Below are positions 8,823-15,670 of a stretch of DNA of 37,576 nt, one piece after another. Position 1 is the first letter of the stretch, and every line of letters begins with the position of its first letter. The stretch comes from Chitinophagaceae bacterium. GTDB lineage: Bacteria > Bacteroidota > Bacteroidia > Chitinophagales > Chitinophagaceae. Location: NCBI GenBank assembly GCA_016787135.1, contig JAEUVK010000046.1, positions 1 to 37,576 of the forward strand, read 5' to 3'. Both the position numbers and the translations under genes were made by a program. A model generated the notes under the pieces. That model was not told the origin of the DNA and ran no database searches. It saw only the letters and a list, made by a program, of their open reading frames with translations.

Positions 8823-9407
8823 ATGAGAACAATTACCAACAATCACCAGGTACCTGAAGAAACGGCTGAATTTATTATTAATCTTTATCGTCAGTTCGGT
8901 GATGAGGATTATATCGGTGAACCCGTCTCGCAGGTCGAACATATGTGCCAGTGCGCACAGTTAGCCGAATCGGAGGGGTATGATGAGGAGGTAATACTGG
9001 CTGCTTTCTTTCATGATATCGGGCATTTTTGTGAGCATATCATGCCGGTGCAGCAAATGGATGGCTTTGGTGTGGTGGACCATGAGAAACTCGGTGCCGA
9101 TTTTTTACGCAGCAAAGGCTTTTCGGAAACAATAGCCAGCCTGGTGGAGAACCATGTGCAGGCAAAAAGGTATCTTACATACCATTTTCCTGAATATTAC
9201 AACCAGTTATCAGAAGCCAGTAAGAGAACGTTGGAATTCCAGGGTGGAAAAATGACATTACAGGAAGCCATGTCTTTTGAAGCAGACCCTTTATTTGAAC
9301 TGCATATTAAATTGCGCAGGTGGGACGAAAAAGCAAAACTGGAGCACCAGCTACTTCCGTCTTTAGATAAATATTCAGAAATGATCATTCGCCATTTAAA
9401 AAAATAG
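8823..9407 (+). CDS. phnZ: PhnZ-type HD-domain mixed-valent diiron oxygenase (TIGR03276-like)
   Basis: A 194-aa cytosolic HD-domain protein. PhnZ oxidatively cleaves the C-P bond of 2-amino-1-hydroxyethylphosphonate to glycine and phosphate. The residues known for PhnZ from memory (Y24, E27, H34, H58, D59, H80, H104, D161) have counterparts with a near-constant offset: Y30 and E33 in DYIGE, H40 in QVEH, H64-D65 in FFHDIGH, H87 in VDHEKLG, H111 in ENHVQAK and D168 in RRWDEKA; S133 in SEASKRT also fits. The Tyr/Glu pair before the first His separates oxygenases from ordinary HD phosphohydrolases, so oxygenase activity is favoured. It is embedded with 6- and 2-base gaps between a phosphodiesterase and a PhnX-like hydrolase. 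No PhnY dioxygenase, the usual partner, is in the window. Confidence 0.88.
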   Translation: MRTITNNHQVPEETAEFIINLYRQFGDEDYIGEPVSQVEHMCQCAQLAESEGYDEEVILAAFFHDIGHFCEHIMPVQQMDGFGVVDHEKLGADFLRSKGFSETIASLVENHVQAKRYLTYHFPEYYNQLSEASKRTLEFQGGKMTLQEAMSFEADPLFELHIKLRRWDEKAKLEHQLLPSLDKYSEMIIRHLKK

Positions 9408-9409
9408 AT

Positions 9410-10093
9410 ATGCCAGTCAGATTAGCTGTGTTTGATATTGCCGGAACAACCGTTTTTGATAATAGTGCTGTTGCCGCCGCTTTCCGGAATGCTTTCGGGA
9501 AGTATGGTTTTATTATTGACAAAAGAGATATTCAACCCCTGATGGGGTATAAGAAGCCGGTGGCTATCCGGATGATGCTGGAAAGGATGGGGGCAGAGTT
9601 TGATGAAGCCCTGATCCGTAATATTCACAATGAATTTGAAGAAGAGATTCTGGATCATTATGAGTATTCATCTGAAGTAAAACCCATGCCCGGTGCAGAA
9701 GATGTGATGATGCAACTAAAGGAAAAGGGGATTAAAATAGCCTTGAACACAGGTTTTTCGAAAGTGATCGCCGATACGATCATCAGCCGTTTTCAATGGA
9801 AAGAGAAAGGGCTGGTGGATGATTATATTGCCAGTGATGAGGTGGCGGAAGGCAGGCCACAGCCTTTTATGATACAAACGCTGATGGAAAGGGCGGGTAT
9901 TGATGATTCGAAAGACGTCATTAAGATCGGGGATACGGAAGTAGATGTGAATGAAGGGATCAATGCAGGATGTGCCATGGTTGTGGCTGTTACCACCGGG
10001 GCTTTTACGAAAGAACAACTGGAACCTTATACACCGGATCATATTATTAACGATCTTTCGGAATTACCTGCTTTAATCTTTGAACGTGACTGA
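9410..10093 (+). CDS. PhnX-like HAD hydrolase (phosphonatase-like, TIGR03351 type)
   Basis: A 227-aa HAD-superfamily enzyme. Motif I is DIAGT with nucleophile D9 and A11 instead of the usual second Asp, as in phosphonoacetaldehyde hydrolase. The cap contains MGYKKP (45-50); K49 is three residues after MG, matching the spacing of the Schiff-base lysine of PhnX. R149 (EGRPQP) replaces the typical HAD motif-III lysine, and GDTEVD (174-179) carries the C-terminal acidic residues. These features predict Schiff-base-assisted C-P cleavage of a 2-oxoethylphosphonate such as phosphonoacetaldehyde. No PhnW transaminase is nearby; the aldehyde would instead come from the FAD oxidoreductase two genes downstream. 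Its stop overlaps the start of the DUF5690 gene, pointing to translational coupling. Confidence 0.87.
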   Translation: MPVRLAVFDIAGTTVFDNSAVAAAFRNAFGKYGFIIDKRDIQPLMGYKKPVAIRMMLERMGAEFDEALIRNIHNEFEEEILDHYEYSSEVKPMPGAEDVMMQLKEKGIKIALNTGFSKVIADTIISRFQWKEKGLVDDYIASDEVAEGRPQPFMIQTLMERAGIDDSKDVIKIGDTEVDVNEGINAGCAMVVAVTTGAFTKEQLEPYTPDHIINDLSELPALIFERD

Positions 10094-11375
10094 TATTGCT
10101 GCCACTATACCTAAAACGAGAACAAGAGGACAGCGTATCATCGTAGCAGTTTGTGCTGCATTGGTGGCATTCATGGCATATTCATCAGTGTATGCCTATC
10201 GCAAACCTTTCACCATTGCCACATTTGACGGTATAAAATTCTGGGGTGTCTCTTATCAGACGCTTCTTATTATCAGCCAGGTGATCGGTTATATGCTCAG
10301 CAAATTCTATGGTATCAAATTTATTGCTGAGTTAAGAACGATCGGCCGGTTCAAGACAAGTCTTGTATTAGTAGGCTCGGCCTGGTTGTGTTTATTGTTC
10401 TTCGGGCTGGCGCCTGCACCCTATGGTATGATCTTTCTTTTTATCAATGGCTTCATGCTTGGCTTTATGTGGGGCATTGTGTTCAGTTATGTGGAAGGAA
10501 GAACAGCGACAGATTTTATCGGGGCAGCGCTGGCCATCAGTTTCATTTTTGCCGGTGGCTTTACCCGTTCAGTGGCTAAATGGCTGGTAGTGGAATGGAA
10601 TGTGACCGAAACATGGATGCCATTTATGACCGGGCTTGTATTTGCACTTCCATTATTATTGCTTTTATGGTTGCTGGAAAAAATACCTGCTCCCGATACA
10701 GGCGATATACAGGAAAGAACGATCCGCCTGCCAATGGATAAAGAAAGCCGGAGAAGGTTTTTGAAAGCATTTGGTATGGGGTTGGGCATTGTTACGGCCA
10801 CGTATCTGGTACTGACCGTAATGAGGGATGTGCGGGATAGTTATATGGCCAATATCTGGAATGAGCTGGGGTATGGGAACAATTATTCCATATTTACCAA
10901 AACGGAGATCAATACTTCACTGCTCATTTTGCTGATCATGGGATTGCTGGTCCTTATCAGGAAAAATTTCATAGCCTTTGCAGTAGCTCATTATGTGATC
11001 GCTGCCGGTTTTGCGATGGCTGGTATTGCTTCTTTGCTTTTCATTACAGGAAGAATGGATGGCGTGTTGTGGATGCAGTTAACGGGTCTTGGTTTGTATA
11101 TGGGATACATCCCTTTCAACTGCATTTTTTTTGAAAGGCTGATCGCTTCATTCAGGATAGCAGGTAATGTCGGATTCCTTATCTATTTTGCTGATGCATT
11201 CGGTTATCTTGGTAGTGTAACAGTAATGCTTGTGAAAGAATTCATGAAACTAAACCTCAACTGGTCGCAGTTCTATTCTCAGGGGGTCGCAGCTGTTTCC
11301 GTATTAGGGTTAGCCGGAACTGTTTTCTCTTATATCTATTTCAAAAGAAAATACTCAGCAAACACAAAACTGTAA
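10080..11375 (+). CDS. DUF5690-family 12-TM membrane transporter (MFS-like)
   Basis: A 431-aa polytopic membrane protein with about 12 hydrophobic segments and a central cytoplasmic loop (about residues 205-225), the organisation of an MFS carrier. The first helix with FMAYSSVYAYRKPF resembles the start of GlpT/UhpT-like organophosphate antiporters. I recognise the DUF5690 family; its substrate is not established to my knowledge. There is no upstream ATG: the frame opens with TTG (10080) or GTG (10086), both inside the end of the PhnX-like gene, so the start overlaps that gene's stop by 8-14 bases and is probably translationally coupled. It is followed after 1 base by the FAD oxidoreductase. 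Context makes it the candidate inner-membrane importer for the phosphonate catabolised by this operon. Confidence 0.85.
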   Translation: MNVTDIAATIPKTRTRGQRIIVAVCAALVAFMAYSSVYAYRKPFTIATFDGIKFWGVSYQTLLIISQVIGYMLSKFYGIKFIAELRTIGRFKTSLVLVGSAWLCLLFFGLAPAPYGMIFLFINGFMLGFMWGIVFSYVEGRTATDFIGAALAISFIFAGGFTRSVAKWLVVEWNVTETWMPFMTGLVFALPLLLLLWLLEKIPAPDTGDIQERTIRLPMDKESRRRFLKAFGMGLGIVTATYLVLTVMRDVRDSYMANIWNELGYGNNYSIFTKTEINTSLLILLIMGLLVLIRKNFIAFAVAHYVIAAGFAMAGIASLLFITGRMDGVLWMQLTGLGLYMGYIPFNCIFFERLIASFRIAGNVGFLIYFADAFGYLGSVTVMLVKEFMKLNLNWSQFYSQGVAAVSVLGLAGTVFSYIYFKRKYSANTKL

Positions 11376-11376
11376 A

Positions 11377-12534
11377 ATGGCACAGCGTTCGGCAATAGTG
11401 ATTGGCGCAGGTATCGTGGGATTGGCGATAGCCCGTGCTTTGGCCATTCGCGGATATACAATAAAAGTGATCGATAGAAATGAAAAGGCCGTTGGCGCTT
11501 CTATCCGGAATTTCGGGATGATATGGCCTATCGGGCAGCCGGATGGTAAGTTATATGAAAGAGCCATGCTGTCGAGACAGATCTGGAAGGAGACCTGTGA
11601 TAGTGCGGGTATCTGGTATGATGAAGCGGGTTCGCTGCATCTTGCTTATGACAACGATGAATGGAGAGTGCTGGAAGAGCTGCAGGAGATTTACCGGCAT
11701 CGCGGCTACCGGTTACTAAATACAACAGATACAAAACAAAGGGCGCCTGTAGTGGTTGAGAAGAATTTGAGAGGTGCCTTATTCAGTACACAGGAACTGA
11801 TCGTTGACCCTCGGAAAGCCATCGAAAGGATCCCGTTCTGGTTAGAAGAAAAATATGGTGTTCGCTTTATATGGGGTAAAGCGATCACAGATATCTGTTA
11901 CCCTGCGGCCTATTCCGGAAAAGAAGTATTCGAAGCCGATGAGATCTATGTTTGCAGCGGCGCTGATTTTGAGACACTTTACCCGGAACTTTATTCTTCC
12001 TTACCTATCACCAAATGTAAACTACAGATGATGCGCATGGCTGAGCAACCCGGTAACCTGCGCATAGGCCCTGCGCTATGTGGCGGATTGTCATTGGTGC
12101 ATTACAATAGTTTCAAAGCAGCGTTTTCTTTGCAGCAACTAAAACAGCGTTTTGAACAAAAGTATCCTGATCACCTCAAATGGGGTATACATGTGATGGT
12201 CTCGCAAAATGAAACAGGCGAACTGACCATCGGCGATTCCCATGAATACGGGCTGACGCATGATCCTTTTGACCGGCAGTTCATCAATCAACTTATACTC
12301 GGCTACCTGAAGAAGTTCGCTGTATTCCCCAAAGAAAAAATAACGGACACCTGGAATGGTATCTATTCAAAACTCACCAATGGTGAAAGCCATATCGTCC
12401 TCGGGCCGGAAAAAGGGGTAACCATCATTAATGGTTTGGGCGGCGCCGGCATGACGTTAAGCTTTGGATTGTGTGAGCAACTTATCGCAGGAAAAACAAA
12501 AAGTAAGGATATTACTACTGTTTCAGTGCAATAG
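11377..12534 (+). CDS. TIGR03364-type FAD-dependent amine/aminophosphonate oxidoreductase
   Basis: A 385-aa member of the DAO (FAD-dependent amino acid oxidase-like) family. The N-terminal dinucleotide-binding motif is G10-A-G12-I-V-G15, with D33 at the end of strand 2, followed by GASIRNFGMIWPIGQ, a segment I associate with the TIGR03364 clade. The C-terminal FAD segment is INGLGGAGMTLSFG. This clade is known for its genomic association with PhnX-like hydrolases and is proposed to oxidatively deaminate or dealkylate an aminoethylphosphonate to a 2-oxoethylphosphonate, and the gene sits exactly in that context. No signal peptide, so it is cytosolic. It begins 1 base after DUF5690. Its 3' end overlaps the convergent phosphodiesterase gene by 20 bases. 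Confidence 0.87.
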   Translation: MAQRSAIVIGAGIVGLAIARALAIRGYTIKVIDRNEKAVGASIRNFGMIWPIGQPDGKLYERAMLSRQIWKETCDSAGIWYDEAGSLHLAYDNDEWRVLEELQEIYRHRGYRLLNTTDTKQRAPVVVEKNLRGALFSTQELIVDPRKAIERIPFWLEEKYGVRFIWGKAITDICYPAAYSGKEVFEADEIYVCSGADFETLYPELYSSLPITKCKLQMMRMAEQPGNLRIGPALCGGLSLVHYNSFKAAFSLQQLKQRFEQKYPDHLKWGIHVMVSQNETGELTIGDSHEYGLTHDPFDRQFINQLILGYLKKFAVFPKEKITDTWNGIYSKLTNGESHIVLGPEKGVTIINGLGGAGMTLSFGLCEQLIAGKTKSKDITTVSVQ

Positions 12535-13621
12535 CCGATGCTACCGGTTGATCGCTTTCAAAACTTTCTCCCAGCAATAAAGCAATGGTTTGTGCTACCT
12601 GTTTCTGGTAATGCTGCTGCTCTTCTTTTATTTCTCCGGAAGGAGTAATATTTGGTCCCACGATGGCCAGCCATGTTTGTGAAGAACCGTTGATCCATGC
12701 GCCATGATCAGACCATTTTCCTGTTTTCTTTCCCCTGCCATGATCAGTGGTGATGATAAAGGTGGTATTGTCTTTATATCCCGGGGTGGTCTGTGCATAA
12801 TGCCAGAGTTGTGCGATCATGCGGTCGGCTTCTGTAGCTTTTTCCAGGTAAAGATCATAACGGCCATCATGGGCCGCTTCATCTGTTTCCCCCAACCCTA
12901 AGAATAATACTTTTGGTCGGTGCTGCTGTATGTATTCTTTAGCAGCTACGAATGTGAGCCCATCGTGACGGGTGGCCTTTTTCTCTTTTATTACTTCATC
13001 CTGCACTATGTTGACAGTCTGTATTGTTTCATTACTCTGCTGGTTTACTTTTTCATAACCGCTGTTGAGAACAATATCGCTTCTTTCCTTGCTTAAAATA
13101 TAAGGGAATACATCCCATGAAGTAAAAGCGGCTATTTTTCCTTTAAACTCCTCCTTGCTGTTCAGGTATTCGAGGACCGTGATATTGGGGTTACTGTATT
13201 TATCGTTGGATGATATCGTAAAGTCGGTATTGCCGGTCAGCAGTTCGTTGTAGCCGGGATATGAAATGTTGTATGCATTAGCTACATCCATTTTGTTATC
13301 GTAATAGCGGTTGCCGTACAACTGGCCTTTGGCGGCGATCACATTCCAGAAAAAAGGCAGGAGTTTTTTTCTCCTGCCTTCGGTATCGGGCGAACCATAC
13401 AATAATTGCATGGTGGCAGTATCAGGAGTGTACCTTTCATTGCTAAGCAAAATAGGATCAGCGCCGGTAAACACCTCCTGCCAGCGAAAACCATCCAATG
13501 TGATGATAAAAACATTACCGGCTGACGAAACTGGTGTTGCGGGCTCGGTAAGAGAAGAGGGGTTGTAAAGCTGTGGCTGTAATACTGCAAATACGAGGAT
13601 GCAGGTGACAAAGCTTTTCAT
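12515..13621 (-). CDS. Secreted alkaline-phosphatase-superfamily phosphodiesterase, copy 2
   Basis: A 368-aa secreted protein, paralogous over its whole length to the 7731-8816 gene. It carries the same ligand set: TLDGFRW, SYPGYNELLTG with the putative Ser nucleophile, GETDEAAH (D-x3-H), TTDHGRG and SDHGAW. I start at ATG 13621 because MKSFVTCILVFAVLQ is a normal signal peptide; the longer frame begins at a TTG at 13639 inside a palindrome. It runs against the catabolic operon and follows the kinase gene on the minus strand after a 67-base gap, so it may be under the two-component system or its own promoter. Two TTTTGCAAAA palindromes lie just upstream. The copies have clearly diverged (QDEVIKEKKATRHDG here), suggesting different substrates or regulation rather than recent duplication. 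Confidence 0.83.
   Translation of the reverse strand: MKSFVTCILVFAVLQPQLYNPSSLTEPATPVSSAGNVFIITLDGFRWQEVFTGADPILLSNERYTPDTATMQLLYGSPDTEGRRKKLLPFFWNVIAAKGQLYGNRYYDNKMDVANAYNISYPGYNELLTGNTDFTISSNDKYSNPNITVLEYLNSKEEFKGKIAAFTSWDVFPYILSKERSDIVLNSGYEKVNQQSNETIQTVNIVQDEVIKEKKATRHDGLTFVAAKEYIQQHRPKVLFLGLGETDEAAHDGRYDLYLEKATEADRMIAQLWHYAQTTPGYKDNTTFIITTDHGRGKKTGKWSDHGAWINGSSQTWLAIVGPNITPSGEIKEEQQHYQKQVAQTIALLLGESFESDQPVASAIALKQ
13350..13380 (-). other. Terminator-like hairpin inside a coding region
   Basis: A perfect 10-bp inverted repeat, AAGGCAGGAG (13354-13363) and CTCCTGCCTT (13371-13380), with a 7-base loop. Read as mRNA of the minus-strand gene it is a GC-containing stem followed by a run of six U (from 13355 down to 13350), the form of an intrinsic terminator. 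It encodes the conserved peptide EGRRKKLLPFFW; the paralogue encodes ERRKKLMPFFW without the hairpin. Confidence 0.5.
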
Positions 13622-13630
13622 TGTGTAACG

Positions 13631-13655
13631 GTTTTGCAAAATAAGTTTTGCAAAA
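13631..13655. promoter_or_regulatory. Two tandem TTTTGCAAAA palindromes upstream of phosphodiesterase copy 2
   Basis: The 10-bp perfect palindrome TTTTGCAAAA occurs at 13632-13641 and again at 13646-13655, a 14-base repeat unit, in the 67-base gap between the kinase gene and ATG 13621. Tandem identical palindromes this close to a start codon look like an operator for a dimeric regulator. On the minus strand they also give TTATTTTG, one base off the Bacteroidota -7 consensus TAnnTTTG, so they may overlap a promoter. Confidence 0.4.
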
Positions 13656-13688
13656 TGACCGGATCATTACAGGAAGGTTACGTTTATG

Positions 13689-14741
13689 TTACTGTTCCTT
13701 TTTCCTGTCCAATGTAAACCCGATAGTGGTTCCGATATCTTCCCGGCTCCTTACATGAATGGTCTGCCCATGGGCTTCGATGATGTGTTTGCAGATGGCC
13801 AGCCCTAAACCACTTCCTGTTACGTCAAGACTGCGGCCTTCTTCCGTCCGGTAGAACCGTTCAAATATGCGGGCGAGGTGTCTTTCGGGTATGCCGACCC
13901 CGTCATCACTCATTTCAACCAGGATATGTTTGCCGTCGGTGTTGTACATGCTGGCGGTGATACTGCCTCCCTGCTTTCCGTATTTAATAGAGTTTTCAAC
14001 GAGATTCAGCAGCACCTGTCTTATTTTTTCTTTATCAGCAAACACCATCAACGGAGATTCACACCCTTTTTTAATGCTGCATTTGATGTCTTTTGACTCT
14101 GCCATGATGGAGATACTTTCGAACACATCTTTTACCAGGTCCTGGATGATGAAATTCTGTTTGAATAGCACTAACTCTCCTCTTTCGAGCTTGGATATTT
14201 CATCGAGATCATTCAGCAGGTTGGTCAGCCTCTCAACATTGGTGGCTGTTTTTTCCAGGAACCGTTTATTCACTTCTGGGTTTTCCATAGCGCCTTGCAG
14301 CAATGTATCTACGTAACCCTGTATCGCAAAGACAGGTGTTTTGAATTCATGTGAAAGGTTCTGGAGGAATTCTTTCCGGAATTGTTCGTTCTGCCGCAGC
14401 AGTTCAATTTCCTGTTTATTCTCTTCCGCCCATGCTTCTACATCTTCTCTTACTTCATCAATGCTTTTCTTTGGGAGAAGATATTTATAATAGGTCTCTT
14501 CTTTTTTGGTGGCTTTGGTCTGGTGAATAAATTTATAGATGAGCTTGATCTTGCGGTAAATGAATTTCTCCAGCACAAAGCTGATCAGGAAGTATCCCCC
14601 GAAAAGTATGATGCAAAATGAAACGACCATCGGCTGCCACCTTTTTTCAATAATAAAAACGAGCAGGCTGATGGGCGCCGCCAATCCAAGAGCTGTAAAA
14701 AATGAAAGCTGGCGGGGAGATATATTTTTAATGGAAGGCAT
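13689..14741 (-). CDS. PhoR-like membrane sensor histidine kinase
   Basis: A 350-aa kinase. Two transmembrane helices (about residues 12-32 and 38-60) with almost no periplasmic loop are followed by a linker, the HisKA domain with phospho-acceptor H131 in LSHEFKTP, and a HATPase domain with N box (NLVENSIKYG), G1 (DDGVGIP), F box (FERFYR) and G2 (GSGLGLAICKHI). The very short extracytoplasmic part suggests sensing within the membrane or through a partner, as in PhoR, which reads phosphate through the Pst system. It lies 39 bases after a PhoB/OmpR-type regulator on the same strand, and its neighbour downstream is a secreted phosphodiesterase. A link to phosphate limitation is inference from architecture and context. 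Confidence 0.9.
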   Translation of the reverse strand: MPSIKNISPRQLSFFTALGLAAPISLLVFIIEKRWQPMVVSFCIILFGGYFLISFVLEKFIYRKIKLIYKFIHQTKATKKEETYYKYLLPKKSIDEVREDVEAWAEENKQEIELLRQNEQFRKEFLQNLSHEFKTPVFAIQGYVDTLLQGAMENPEVNKRFLEKTATNVERLTNLLNDLDEISKLERGELVLFKQNFIIQDLVKDVFESISIMAESKDIKCSIKKGCESPLMVFADKEKIRQVLLNLVENSIKYGKQGGSITASMYNTDGKHILVEMSDDGVGIPERHLARIFERFYRTEEGRSLDVTGSGLGLAICKHIIEAHGQTIHVRSREDIGTTIGFTLDRKKEQ

Positions 14742-14780
14742 TAGTGCAAAGCTAACAGCTAAAGGCTAATAGCTGGTAGC

Positions 14781-15458
14781 TCAGAGCTCGAATTTATAAC
14801 CAACTCCTTTTACAGTAGTGATGCAATCGATCCCGAGCTTCTGCCGGATCTTACGGATGTGTACATCAATGGTACGGTCACCGACGATCACTTCATTGCC
14901 CCATACCTGGTTGAGTATCTCGTTGCGCAGAAAAACACGGCCGGGTTTCTGTGCCAGCAGATGCAGCAGCTCAAATTCTTTCTTGGCCAATACCACATCA
15001 TTTCCATCTACCTGTACCATGAACCTTTCGGGGTCAATGGTCAGGCCATTCAGTTCCAGTTTTTTTGTTTCCTTTTTATTCAATCTTCTGAACAGCGCAT
15101 TTACCCGGCTCAGAAATACCTTTGGGCTGATGGGTTTACTGATATAATCATCGGCACCCGTCTCTAACCCTTTGATCTGGGTACCTTCATCGTTTACAGC
15201 AGTCAGAAAAATGATCAATGTTTCTTTAAAAGCTGGCTGCGCCCTGAGTATCTGGCAAACTTCTACCCCGGTTTTTTTGGGCATCATTACATCTAATATC
15301 ACCAGGTCGGGCTGGTTACGGCGGGCTTTTTCCAGCGCCTCATCACCGTCCTTAGCGGTCACCACTTCATACCCCTCTTTTACCAGGTTATATTTCAATA
15401 TTTCCAATATATCCGGCTCGTCGTCAGCTATCAGTACTTTCCGGGCATTGGTATCCAT
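14781..15458 (-). CDS. OmpR/PhoB-family response regulator
   Basis: A 225-aa two-domain regulator. The receiver domain has the acidic pair D12-D13, phospho-acceptor D56 in LVILDVMMP, and the conserved lysine in YISKPI; the C-terminal winged helix (about 130-225) includes GDRTIDVHIRKIRQKLG and ends in the TVKGVGYKFEL wing typical of PhoB/OmpR regulators. It would bind tandem direct repeats as a phosphorylated dimer. It is the first gene of a two-gene minus-strand operon with the kinase. Its own promoter region carries a TTTGCGCAAA palindrome over the -7 box, a possible autoregulatory site. The regulon is unknown; the adjacent phosphonate locus is the obvious candidate. Confidence 0.93.
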   Translation of the reverse strand: MDTNARKVLIADDEPDILEILKYNLVKEGYEVVTAKDGDEALEKARRNQPDLVILDVMMPKKTGVEVCQILRAQPAFKETLIIFLTAVNDEGTQIKGLETGADDYISKPISPKVFLSRVNALFRRLNKKETKKLELNGLTIDPERFMVQVDGNDVVLAKKEFELLHLLAQKPGRVFLRNEILNQVWGNEVIVGDRTIDVHIRKIRQKLGIDCITTVKGVGYKFEL

Positions 15459-15469
15459 GCAATTGAAAA

Positions 15470-15483
15470 TTTGCGCAAACCTA
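15470..15483 (-). promoter_or_regulatory. Promoter -7 box with overlapping TTTGCGCAAA palindrome, upstream of the response regulator
   Basis: On the minus strand TAGGTTTG (15483-15476) matches the Bacteroidota -7 consensus TAnnTTTG, 18 bases before the ATG. The perfect palindrome TTTGCGCAAA (15470-15479) overlaps it. No clear -33 TTTG is seen at the preferred spacing. Confidence 0.45.
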
Positions 15484-15648
15484 ACGGGATTTTATGTCTC
15501 ATAGAAATGGATGCCTCTGGTTCATGCAGACTTAATGAAAACTTAATACGTGTGAGAACAGTAAAAACTTTTAACAGTTTGAACTCAGCAAATTGATCTG
15601 TAAAAGCATCTATATCAATGCGAAATAGGATAAACCGATCTTACGCAT

Positions 15649-15656
15649 TAAATTTG
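15649..15656 (+). promoter_or_regulatory. Promoter -7 box upstream of the 747-aa secreted protein
   Basis: TAAATTTG matches TAnnTTTG and ends 14 bases before the ATG at 15671. I see no good -33 box at 20 bases spacing, so this is moderate support only. Confidence 0.4.
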
Positions 15657-15670
15657 CTTTACGATTCCTT

